Shown one piece after another: positions 25,229 to 33,107 of a DNA stretch of 64,000 bases; position 1 is the stretch's first letter; each line of letters starts with the position of its first letter. Under the pieces are notes generated by a model, which saw nothing but the letters and a program-made list of their open reading frames with translations, did no database searches and was not told the origin of the DNA. The translations under genes and the position numbers were made by a program. The stretch lies in assembly GCF_024362805.1 (NCBI RefSeq), contig NZ_CP093299.1, forward strand, positions 3,194,001-3,258,000, written 5' to 3'. Source of the DNA: Salipaludibacillus sp. LMS25. GTDB lineage: Bacteria > Bacillota > Bacilli > Bacillales > Salisediminibacteriaceae.

Positions 25229-25350
25229 AGGGTTATAGACCCCCACTACAACGCGTAGCGTAGGAGGGAATGTTCAACCAGGTGGCGTCGAGACAGCATC
25301 TGATCCCTCTCGATGTTTCAGCTTACTGGAAACGAGTTCATTCCGCCGAA
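25229..25350 (+). repeat. Intergenic repeat R3, copy 1
   Basis: GGGTTATAGACCC is a short hairpin, followed by CACTACAACGCGTAGCGTAGG and AACCAGGTGGCGTCGA. The same order recurs at 41259. The remaining bases from 25150 to 25542 hold nothing else that I can identify. Confidence 0.7.
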
Positions 25351-25542
25351 AAAATGTCGAGACTAGCCGTTATGTGCTAGTCTTTTGTTCTATATATGAA
25401 TAACTAATGACCTACGCTTTCAACATGGCCACTTTAAATCATACTTATTCGAGATACACCTATTTCTTATTTAGCATCATTTATATTATGTAGACAGACA
25501 AGACAATATAATTTAATTTAATAGAAAGTGAGCGTCTATTCC

Positions 25543-25746
25543 ATGAGTATGAACCAAATCGATGTAGATAAAGTCCATAAAGTGGCCGATTTAACAAGTC
25601 AGGCGCTACATACTAAAGAAGATCACATGCGCGAAGTCGAATTAGCCATTACCAATTGGGAGAATGGAAGATAAGTGCGTATAGGTTTCTTTGATGAAGA
25701 TGGAAATGAAAGTTATTATGAGGTCGTGGGGATAACATCGAAAGAT
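25543..25746 (+). pseudogene. Remnant of a type VII effector-associated small protein
   Basis: ATG 25543 follows GAAAGTGAGCG and encodes 43 residues, MSMNQIDVDKVHKVADLTSQ and onwards, ending at TAA 25672-25674. The start looks like the small WXG100-like or DUF5344-type proteins (YwqI class) that precede LXG toxins, which are normally about 90-100 residues. A second short frame (25675-25746, RIGFFDEDGNESYYEVVGI) follows in phase after the stop. The expected LXG toxin N-terminus is absent. This suggests the decayed start of a polymorphic toxin locus. Confidence 0.45.
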
Positions 25747-25856
25747 TAGATGGATATGGTGAAAATGCTGTGATGGCTAAAGAACCAGATTATCGAGAAT
25801 AATTTGGAGCGCAACAACAATAAGGTGAACTAATATAAATAAGGGAGGTGTTGTAA

Positions 25857-26126
25857 GTGGCAGAAATTATATTCACTTTTATATTTACATTGATAATAAT
25901 ACTCACAATAAATTTTTTAGCAAAATTTATTGTTGTGAATGGTAAATTTATTTTAAAGAAATGGTTTGTGGTAAGTATCATTCAAGCTATCATTGTTACT
26001 TTGTTACTTTGTTACTTGTTCTTATTTTTTAAGAACATATTATGTCTGTACTTAACAATAACTAGTGCTGAAGCAAATGTCGAGAATTCTGAGGTTGTTG
26101 GCGTTCCTGCATCGAATGTTAATTAA
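25857..26126 (+). CDS. Small two-helix membrane protein, unknown
   Basis: 89 residues from GTG 25857, six bases after the strong site GGGAGGTG. It has two hydrophobic segments (residues 4-28 and 41-68) and a short polar tail. It lies between toxin-locus remnants, so a role as membrane immunity protein is possible but not shown. No family is recognised. Confidence 0.5.
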   Translation: MAEIIFTFIFTLIIILTINFLAKFIVVNGKFILKKWFVVSIIQAIIVTLLLCYLFLFFKNILCLYLTITSAEANVENSEVVGVPASNVN

Positions 26127-26220
26127 ACTGGATTTTCGTCAAAAGAAAGGTCTTTGTAATAGTAAATGTTTCTTCTCCAGACGCCAATTTATTATTTGCC
26201 TCTATACGGAACTCTTCTAA

Positions 26221-26721
26221 TGCTTCATTTACTTCACTAAGTTTTCTACAGAAAAAGCAGCTAAAAGAGCTGCTTAAATTGGTAAATATGGTAATAAACA
26301 TCCCGTTAATAAGTTACTAAATCCAAGGGAAAGACATCCTTACTTAGGAAAGAATCAGACTCGTGAAGCGTGGTTATCAGATAAAGGTCAAAAGGTTGTA
26401 TTTGGCAATTAATTTTTGTATGAAATGGCAATTAAGGAAATACGAAGATCCGTATTTATATCCATACGCCATGAGCTTGACACGGAGCCTCTATGGTCAT
26501 GAGATTAGGCAACACGGCAAGCTTGTAGCTTGCCTGGCATAGTAGCCTATCATGACCACCTCTCCGTATAAAGCCGTGATTATTCATGATTAGATGCATA
26601 CGCTTAATTGCCAAAAGATACATTTTTTAAATGCCATAAACAAAAGGTAGCACATGACAAATATAGACACAAGAATCCACTTGATAAACTACATTATAAT
26701 GTCTATTTCAAAGATGGATAA
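26221..26721 (+). pseudogene. Toxin C-terminal fragment interrupted by a 244-bp mobile element
   Basis: The left part (26221-26396) encodes IYFTKFSTEKAAKRAA, a TAA at 26275, then IGKYGNKHPVNKLLNPRERHP and GKNQTREAWLSDKGQK. The element at 26397-26640 then interrupts it. If the element and one copy of the flanking CAAAAGGT are removed, the frame continues as VAHDKYRHKNPLDKLHYNV and ends YFKDG at the TAA 26719-26721. The reconstructed tail resembles the C-terminal toxin domain of a polymorphic toxin. The gene is dead twice over: a nonsense codon and the insertion. Confidence 0.75.
26397..26640 (+). mobile_element. 244-bp structured non-coding mobile element R4, copy 1
   Basis: The element is flanked by the direct repeat CAAAAGGT at 26389-26396 and 26641-26648. 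Its ends fold together as nested helices: TTGGCA with TGCCA, TGTAT with ATACA, and TGGCAATTAAG with CTTAATTGCCA. Inside, GGTCATGA pairs with TCATGACC and ACGGAG with CTCCGT, around a GGCAAGC/GCTTGCC hairpin. It has no coding frame. A second copy at 30293 has the same helices with compensating changes. Confidence 0.85.
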
Positions 26722-26787
26722 ATAACCATTATTATTACCCTAGTAATTATAACCCTTTAAGAAATAAATGATTGGTGTTGATTTATA

Positions 26788-27414
26788 GTGAAAATAATAT
26801 TTGACAGTCATGAGCCTGCAATTATTAAAAATGACATATTAGGTTGGATCAAGCTGACGGAAAATAGTTATAGTTTTGTTGAAGCGCCACCAGATGCAAA
26901 TAAAATTAATAGGTATTTAATTGAGTCTGATAAAATACAAGAAGTGGTCAGTTTTTTAAATGATGGCTATTATTTAAAGTTATGCAATTATTTAAACAAT
27001 AAAGAAACTCGTATGACGAAGGTTCAGAGTTTAATAAAAGAAAAAGAGTTAAAGAAGAACGGATTTAATATATTGACTTTTTAAATCAACCAACAGAGCT
27101 AGGGTCCTTTTATCCAACAGAAAATGTAATCACAACACTGATAAAAAACGATTGTGGAATTATCTACCTTAAAAGGGGCTTTTGTGAGGAAAATAAATCG
27201 GAAGAAAGAAATATATTTGTTTTCTATTCCCCGTGGAAACTATTTGATAAGTGACTATTTACAAGTAACTTAATTGGTAATGCCATCTTTATAATTGGAC
27301 TTGAGGAAGCTTTAAATTTTGATAGTATGATGACACTTGAAGTGTATTTGATAAAGGAGACTTATTCAAAGTCAGAAGTGTTAATTATTGAATCTGTATT
27401 CAAAGAAATTATTT
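26788..27414 (+). pseudogene. Frameshifted immunity-like gene
   Basis: GTG 26788 opens a frame of 98 residues (KIIFDSHEPAIIKNDILGW, then EAPPDANKINRYLIESDKI). A second phase continues from about 27081 (FLNQPTELGSFYPTENVIT to YSPWKLFDK, stop near 27254), and a third reaches TAA at 27412-27414 (NAIFIIGLEEALNFDSMM, then ESVFKEII). Together they form one protein of about 200 residues, broken by at least two lesions. Its position after a toxin tail and before a terminator suggests an old immunity gene. The family is not recognised. Confidence 0.55.
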
Positions 27415-27437
27415 AAGTATGTGAAGAATAGCCTTAT

Positions 27438-27476
27438 AACCCTTGATTGGCTGTATGCCTTTCAAGGGTTGTTTTT
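27438..27476 (+). terminator. Intrinsic terminator after the immunity remnant
   Basis: AACCCTTGATTGGC pairs with GCCTTTCAAGGGTT and is followed by GTTTTT. Its core GATTGGCTG...GCCTTTC is the same as in the terminators between the DUF600 genes at 56036-60147. Confidence 0.85.
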
Positions 27477-27802
27477 GGTTGGAGATGAATTAAAAAAGGC
27501 AGTCTTGAAAAGTATTTGGAGCTTACGCAAAACGTATCTAGATATCTGGTGATACCCTTATTGACTTTGGTTTAGATACAGAATGAATTTACCTGTGGCG
27601 AACGTTAATAATATATTAACAGTAGCTTTCGGAAATTGTCTTATATATTTATTTCACTTGTACTCCATAATATATGCTTTTGAGTATAATGATATGGAAT
27701 GAGAATACAACGTTGTAGATGGTACGTACGGTACATTTTCACCCTATTAAGAGCTAGTGGGAGAAATCCCGTGGAAATTCGACTCTTCTCGACCGCATCA
27801 GC

Positions 27803-28363
27803 GTGGCTGACGGTGCCGTTGTCAAAAGAGTTTCAAAAGTTGTTAAGGTTACGAAGAATGCAGATAATGGTAAGGTGATAATTTTGAGCAACGAAAGAAA
27901 AACAAAAATGGAGCTGTTAAAAAGAAAAAATAGGCGAAAGAATTTGGTGAAAGAATTGAACGTCATGAATCTTAAAGAGGAACCATTTTTAGATATTGAA
28001 GATAACGATTTGTTTTGTAAGAAGGCCTTTTCACTACTTAACACATGGGAAAATAAGATTCAATTGCAAGGAGATAGCTATAAAGAACTTATTCAAAAAT
28101 CAATACAGTTGTTAAATGAGACAATGGATAATATTAAAGTAATCCCAAAACAAGGAAGACTATTGTTTTTTAGAGAAAATGAAATAGAAGCAGTGTTGGT
28201 TAATGTTAATGAAGTATTTTGTCACTTAAATAAAATTATTGAGTTAACAATGTTTTCAAATGGGTATGGATATTTTATCCTAGTTGGAGAAGGTTTTAAT
28301 TTTGGTGTGTGTATTGAACGAACAGAATATTTTTATGAGTTAAGTGTTTGGGGACTATCATAA
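27803..28363 (+). CDS. Hypothetical protein, toxin-tail/immunity-like region
   Basis: The frame runs 186 codons from GTG 27803. The first 35 residues (ADGAVVKRVSKVVKVTKNAD) look like a linker from the end of a toxin. From ATG 27908 onwards (MELLKRKNRRKNLVKEL, then NLKEEPFLDIEDNDLFCKKA) it looks like a separate soluble protein of about 151 residues. A deletion may have fused a toxin linker to an immunity gene. No known family is recognised. The upstream 27480-27800 holds only further decayed fragments. Confidence 0.45.
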   Translation: MADGAVVKRVSKVVKVTKNADNGKVIILSNERKTKMELLKRKNRRKNLVKELNVMNLKEEPFLDIEDNDLFCKKAFSLLNTWENKIQLQGDSYKELIQKSIQLLNETMDNIKVIPKQGRLLFFRENEIEAVLVNVNEVFCHLNKIIELTMFSNGYGYFILVGEGFNFGVCIERTEYFYELSVWGLS

Positions 28364-28542
28364 TGAATAGAATCTTGATTGACTAAATGCTTATGTACAG
28401 AAGAATGCTAAGGAGAAAAATTGGTTTGCTAAGCAATACAGGCGAATGAGTGAATGGTACCTCTCATAGGCCTAGTTCTATGAATCCTCATAAATAAAGG
28501 TATGAAAAAAGGACGAAGGGAAGACTATATTTAAGCGCTTGA

Positions 28543-28653
28543 ATGGGGCGTAATGGTAGACTTAATCAACGGACAGATCATGACAGAACGGATCATGTAA
28601 GGCTATATTCTAAGGTGGCGCATGGGGTTCAATTTAAAGGAGTTATATTATGA
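28543..28653 (+). pseudogene. Toxin C-terminal fragment
   Basis: The frame just before the 28650 gene encodes MGRNGRLNQRTDHDRTDHV, then KVAHGVQFKGVIL, and stops at TGA 28651-28653, overlapping the next start as ATGA. The sequence looks like the end of a polymorphic toxin. A TGA lies in frame directly upstream at 28540, so only the tail is left. The overlapping arrangement is typical of toxin-immunity pairs. Confidence 0.5.
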
Positions 28654-29120
28654 AGGTGAAGAAACCAGCTTTCACGTTAAATCTACAAGGAAGAGATTTT
28701 AATGAAGAGCTTTCTTGTTTAGGGAGACAACTTACTAATATATTAATTTCTTTAAAAGACGACACTAAAAACCACGATTGGTACATTTTCGATATTTTAG
28801 GGAGTAGTGAGATATCTTTTCTAGAATTATTTCCTAATAATACACAAGGTTTCTGTATCGTTCATTCAACAAATGAATTAATAGATAGAGTGAAAAATGT
28901 GATTCAGTTTGAATCGGGTGTATTCCTAGCTATTGAAAAGGGGCGGAAAGTAATTTGGGATTTTGACTATTTACCTGAAACGGAAGAACAAGAGGGATTG
29001 CAACATCCACTAGCTGATATCGAGATTCGTGCGTTTGATTACTCATTTTTTGAGATATATGGTAACGATATTTGTGTAAAAGGCCAGGTAGTTGCCCATT
29101 TAGATAGATATAATCAGTAG
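28650..29120 (+). CDS. Putative immunity protein, 156 residues
   Basis: ATG 28650 overlaps the toxin-tail stop and has AAAGGAG 8 bases upstream. The protein is soluble and acidic with no signal. It has a central DWYIFDILGSSEISFLELF motif and a VFLAIEKGRKVIWDFDYLP stretch. The layout resembles small immunity or DUF2691-like proteins, but I cannot assign a family with certainty. It appears intact while its toxin is only a tail, as expected for a retained orphan immunity gene. Confidence 0.6.
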   Translation: MKVKKPAFTLNLQGRDFNEELSCLGRQLTNILISLKDDTKNHDWYIFDILGSSEISFLELFPNNTQGFCIVHSTNELIDRVKNVIQFESGVFLAIEKGRKVIWDFDYLPETEEQEGLQHPLADIEIRAFDYSFFEIYGNDICVKGQVVAHLDRYNQ

Positions 29121-29414
29121 TGTTGTGTTGCATAAATATTGTTTGAAATTTCAGGCAACTTCTTAGTATTTTAAGCCAAAAAGATAATGACCCAATCAAA
29201 TGTGGCTTCGTTAATTATTCTTAAATTATACTAGTACGACGACAATATCCATTAAGGAATGGCATAGTCCAGATAACTGCGATCAAACACATATATGGGT
29301 TCTTTGTCATCAACTATGACTTCCAGCTGATTACGATCGTGTTTCTTTGCTGTTGTTATTAAGGTTTTTTCGGGGAGGAAATCCCTTTTTCCATAAACAC
29401 AAGACGTAAATGGA

Positions 29415-30036
29415 GTGGCATTTGCAGAAGAATATCAGACCTTTATGAATGCTCACTTGCAGGCAAGAACCGGTGAACGGTTGCGGCGCTTACAAGAAGG
29501 TCACAAACATGCTGAAAAGTTGTTTTTAAAGCAAGTCTTGTGGCCTTTATTTCATCATTTTCGTTAGCTGTATCCAGAATATGAAGTCAATGATTTTAAG
29601 GATGGCCAAAGATATTTGGTTTTGCTTATCGTCCTGGTATCCGCATTTGCCTTGAGATTGACGGATACGGCCCTCACTTAAAGACCATAAGCAGATGGCA
29701 AATTTCCGACAGTCTGGAACGGCAAAACCAGTTGGTGATTGACGGATGGACCGTGATCCCGCTTTTCATATGACAAAGTTAAAGAGAAATTCAGCAAGTG
29801 ATTGGCCGATGGCTGGGGATGACCAGGATTAGACCAGTCTATCTTTAGTTGAAAAGGAAGTGATACGGCTGGCCATTCGAAAAGGAGAAGTCATGTCCCC
29901 TATAGAAGTCCAGAAGCATTTAAGGCTAAGTGACAAAACGGAGAAAAAAGTGCTTAAAAGAGGCTAATTCCCGCATCTGGGATCGTGAGGATTCGCTCTT
30001 ATCGGTTAGGGGGATCAGGTTAAGAACCCGATCTAA
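29415..30036 (+). pseudogene. Degenerate DUF559-like nuclease with C-terminal winged-helix segment
   Basis: Translated in shifting phases, the region gives EEYQTFMNAHLQARTGERL, then LYPEYEVNDFKDGQRYL, then ICLEIDGYGPHLKTISRW, ERQNQLVIDGWTVIP, and a helix-turn-helix-like end with EVQKHLRLSDKTEKKVLKR. The EIDG...H...R...L...GW pattern is that of DUF559-type endonuclease-fold proteins. Several stops and frameshifts make it inactive. Its last 320 bases are duplicated at 41607. The bases from 29121 to 29414 show nothing else recognisable. Confidence 0.6.
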
Positions 30037-30040
30037 GAAA

Positions 30041-30229
30041 TAGACGGAAAAAATTCTCTTAAATAGTCATTGGCCATGAAAATAGCTTAAATAGACGGAG
30101 AGATTCCGCCTATTAACTCAGAAAATCAGAAAATGGCTCGTTTTGCTTTGCATAGTCGGAAAATTTCCCCCTATATTCCCAAAAAAAAGCTCTCTTCTGC
30201 ATCTAACCGGAAAATATCCGCTTATTTTA
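30041..30229 (+). repeat. Four imperfect palindromes of the AATAGACGGA-TCCGCCTATT type
   Basis: Motifs start near 30041, 30090, 30152 and 30204. Examples are ATAGACGGAGAGATTCCGCC and TAACCGGAAAATATCCGCTT; each is a short inverted repeat around an A/T centre. Spacing is about 50-62 bases. The same four occur at 41896-42085. Confidence 0.65.
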
Positions 30230-30292
30230 CTCTCACTAATGACTCGATTATTAAGAAGACTTCTTATCTAAATAAAGAGGTGTATTTGGCAA

Positions 30293-30536
30293 TCGTTAAA
30301 TGTATAAAACGGCAATCAGTAACATTCATTGAAGTGTATAATTTTTCACATCATGTACGCTTGACATGGACCCTCTACGGGCATGATATCTCGCAAAGGA
30401 ACAAGCTACAAGGCTTTGCGGGGCAGACCAGCCTATCACACCCGCCACTCCATGTAAAGCTGCAATATACACTTGTTTTTGCATACTCCTGATTGCCGAA
30501 ACCTACATTTCATGAATGCCACTAACAGAGGTGAAC
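30293..30536 (+). mobile_element. 244-bp structured non-coding mobile element R4, copy 2
   Basis: It is flanked by AGAGGTG at 30286-30292 and 30537-30543. Its helices correspond to copy 1 with compensating changes: CGGCAATCAG with CTGATTGCCG, CATGGA with TCCATG, and CGCAAAG with CTTTGCG. The unpaired GCTTGACA and TAAAGC segments are conserved. The homologous block at 42133-42142 is an empty site, which shows that this copy inserted. Confidence 0.88.
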
Positions 30537-30861
30537 AGGTTTATAAAAAAAAAAGGTGCGTAAACGAGGTTTTTATTAATGACAACCGTGCCCTATAAGG
30601 ATGTCACGTGTCTTTTTTGTCACTAATGTTATCTAGTTTTAATGTTCATTAAAGTTATATGCAAGAAAAGGTCCTTTATAATGGATAAGTCAGATGGCAA
30701 ACCGTCCAAATCCACCTTTAACCGGGTATTCTCTTATTTGGCTCTAAACATGAAAATTATGACATTTTTTATGCAATGCTAGTGAGATATAATTAGTTTA
30801 CAAAAAGGTAGAGAAATAATGAACTGTCCCTGTCAAAGAGGCATAGGTCTAAATAAATAGA

Positions 30862-30895
30862 AAATCAAAACCACCAACACGAGTGGTTTTGATTT
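30862..30895. terminator. Bidirectional hairpin terminator
   Basis: AAATCAAAACCAC pairs with GTGGTTTTGATTT around an eight-base loop. It lies just beyond the stop of the TraB/LRR lipoprotein gene on the minus strand. Confidence 0.75.
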
Positions 30896-30928
30896 AAATC
30901 ACTCACACTGATAAAGGGGGGGATACTT

Positions 30929-32185
30929 TTAAAATCCTTCCGGCGTCTCAACATGATAGCCCCGCTGTTCTAGAAGGCCAGCGATGCTATTATCACCTAC
31001 GAGGTGCATGGCCCCTACGACCACAAAATAGGTGTCTCCATTATCTTCTTGAAGAAATGCCTCAATTTGCTCAGTCATTGCCACATCTCTTTCATCAAGA
31101 ACAAGCTGGTCTAGTTCATTATCCATGTCACGTAAGTATGTTAATATTTCACTGTTGCCACTGCGCCAAAGATTGATTAAATGTTGAGTATCTTCTTCGT
31201 ACACGTCGTAACCTTCAACAGTGGATTCAAGGCTTTCAACCTGTGCCTCTTCTGGAGCACCGCTAATAGTTTCTAGTTGACTTTCAATTGATTCAAGGCT
31301 AATTACAGGGAGGCCGTCATTATGAGCCCGCTCCATAAAGTAATTATCAATACCGTGCTCACTACTGATGTCTGTTTCCATTAATGCTATATCTGTAAGG
31401 AGCATCGAGACAAACCATGGTTTGTAAGTATCAACCAGGCTACTTGTCATCCCAAATTCTGAAAGATGTGAGACTGTTTTTTCGTACACATCCTCATCTA
31501 ACACATCTGATAATGCAGTGCCATCCGTATACATACCTTCTTGCATCATATAGCTCGCGACTTCCATCTCATCAATGTCCGCCATATCAATTTCCACTGC
31601 CAAGTGATCGGCTTCGTCAAATGCTTTTTCGATCTCGTTATGGAGAGGGTATAAGTTCTCATCGCCTACATGGATTGATCCAAGTAGATAAACTGTTTGA
31701 GTCCCTTCCGACACAGTCAAAAAGATCCCCTTTGACGGCTCATCCTCGGGATCTTCAACCGATAGGCGCACTCTCGCATTTACCTCAATGCCGTCTTCTT
31801 CAAGTTGTTCTAACAACTCCCATTGACTATCATCCATCGTTTCAGTAATGAATACGTCACCTGCGTGAAGCTCTTCCAGATGCTCTAATTCGTTCAGTGG
31901 TGAAAAATCGGTGACAGCATTGCCGGAAAGGTTTAAGTCGGTTAAATTTTCTAACTGCTCAATACCAGCAACCGTTTCAATTCCCATGTCGCTCGCATCA
32001 AGAGTGTCTACCCGAGCAGCTTCTTCTGCAGTAAGAGCCTCTCCTTCACTGTCCGCTGCTCCTAAAATGGCTTCTTCTAATGCTTTATCCTCAAATTCTA
32101 TATGAGCTGTTGAGTCACTGCATGCAGCAACTAGTAGCAAGCTAGTTCCGATTAAGGATAACGTTACGTAAGATCTCATTGTCAT
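30929..32185 (-). CDS. Lipoprotein with leucine-rich repeats and a TraB/GumN (Tiki-like) domain
   Basis: From ATG 32185 the protein starts with a lipoprotein signal ending LLLVAAC, with Cys22. Residues 30-140 have two internalin-like repeats (LDASDMGIETVAGIEQLENL, then LNLSGNAVTDFSPLNELEHL). The remaining part is a TraB/GumN domain with YLLGSIHVGDENLYPL, AVEIDMADI, a central helical region and the closing FVVVGAMHLVGDNSIAGLLE. Such domains are predicted metal-dependent proteases. It is anchored outside the membrane and very acidic. The ATG at 32179 is an alternative start, better spaced from GGGGG. It stands alone. Confidence 0.85.
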   Translation of the reverse strand: MTMRSYVTLSLIGTSLLLVAACSDSTAHIEFEDKALEEAILGAADSEGEALTAEEAARVDTLDASDMGIETVAGIEQLENLTDLNLSGNAVTDFSPLNELEHLEELHAGDVFITETMDDSQWELLEQLEEDGIEVNARVRLSVEDPEDEPSKGIFLTVSEGTQTVYLLGSIHVGDENLYPLHNEIEKAFDEADHLAVEIDMADIDEMEVASYMMQEGMYTDGTALSDVLDEDVYEKTVSHLSEFGMTSSLVDTYKPWFVSMLLTDIALMETDISSEHGIDNYFMERAHNDGLPVISLESIESQLETISGAPEEAQVESLESTVEGYDVYEEDTQHLINLWRSGNSEILTYLRDMDNELDQLVLDERDVAMTEQIEAFLQEDNGDTYFVVVGAMHLVGDNSIAGLLEQRGYHVETPEGF

Positions 32186-32341
32186 TCCCCCAAGAAGTAA
32201 ATACATAATATTCTTAACTAGTTACGTCCACGTCATTAAAAAGGTTTCATAAAGTAACTGACTGTCACAATTAACTTTTCAACACAAAAAATCAAACAAT
32301 GAAAAGCTACCTATATCAATATGGCCACTTTTTAAAAAAAA

Positions 32342-32543
32342 TTGCAGTGAAAGACGGTGACTCCCGTTGGATTAGCGAATTCTAAGATCCAATGATCCGA
32401 AAGGGTTTATCACAGGTAACCGTCCGTAAAAATCCCGTCTCAAAATAAAAAGCTATAGCTATTTAGGCGGGAGATAATGGACGCTAATGTCCTGATTCAC
32501 TCACCTATCAATCAGTGGGAGCCCCACTAATTGAAGGATGTTT
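32342..32543 (+). repeat. Structured intergenic repeat R1, copy 3 (long form)
   Basis: It shares the upstream block of copy 2 (GTGACTCCCGTTGGATTAGC), then TTATCACAGGTAACCGTCCG, the stem region, GCTAATGTCCTGATTCACTC and a CTATCAATCAGTGGGAG tail. It lies in the 820-base gap between the lipoprotein and the SNF2 gene, 77 bases before an R2 copy. Confidence 0.85.
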
Positions 32544-32619
32544 TGATCGCACCATTTAGCTGAAGGCGAACCCACGAGAAAGCGTCCGTCTGTAGCGGAA
32601 AATCACTGTATGGTACGTT

Positions 32620-32778
32620 TTTATCCCACTCTTAAGGGGCAGTAAAACCCGCACCTCAAAACTTAAGAAGAGCGAAAAGTTATGGTGGGGGATAAACTGC
32701 CCCTAAAGGTCCGATAAGTTAAACTAACAATCAGTGGGGGATGAAGGAAAACTCCCACTGATTGAAGCTTAGCTTTAT
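32620..32778 (+). repeat. Structured intergenic repeat R2, copy 1
   Basis: TTATCCCACTCTTAAGGGGC is followed by AGTAAAACCCGCACCTCAAA and its partner TGGTGGGGGATAAACTGCCC, then AACAATCAGTGGGGGATGAA, a CTCCCACTGATTG partner and GAAGCTTAGCTTTAT. GGGGCAGT...ACTGCCCC and CAATCAGTGGG...CCCACTGATTG are inverted repeats. Full copies recur at 42890 and, reversed, at 47285; a deleted copy lies at 61828. Confidence 0.88.
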
Positions 32779-33107
32779 AGGTGTGTTTATAGGTTCGAAG
32801 TATGACGTAAGTTTCAGTTTACCATACTCGTAAAGCTTGGCATATCGTTGTGCTGCGTCCTAGACTACAGGTTAATTGAGTCTTTTGATCTATATTTATG
32901 AAAAGGACAATGATTAATTGTAATAAAAATTGAATCAAATGATTTTCGATTTCACACTGGATATTTGGTAAAATGGAAAAATGAGTGTTTAGCTCTTCCA
33001 GTTAAATTATGAGACACTCTGTTAAGAATATTGGTCACTCTTTAAATGCTGTAGCAGACAGTTATAAGTACCATCATTTTTATAAAAATTTAAAAGCAGG
33101 TGAAAAA

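Larger units (their letters stand above)
29714..30760 (+). repeat. Long duplicated block, copy A (homologous to 41607-42410)
   Basis: The block spans the nuclease-remnant tail, four palindromic motifs and a downstream stretch (GTGCGTAAACGAGGTTTTTA, then AAAGGTCCTTTATAATGGAT). The same order recurs at 41607-42410. The main difference is that copy A contains the 244-bp R4 element and copy B does not. The ends do not show an intact transposon. Confidence 0.75.

Noticed and set aside
26119..26301. 60-codon frame on the minus strand
   Set aside because: It is the shadow of the toxin fragment on the other strand and has no start site.
29401..30036. Transposase gene
   Set aside because: The conserved residues fit a DUF559-type nuclease with a C-terminal HTH and no DDE or HUH motif is visible.
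30133..30492. 119-codon frame on the plus strand
   Set aside because: It runs through the palindromic repeats and into the 244-bp element, has no ribosome site and does not look like protein.
33009..33107. Upstream start of the SNF2 helicase at 33009
   Set aside because: No ribosome site precedes it, while ATG 33108 has one and begins the conserved part.
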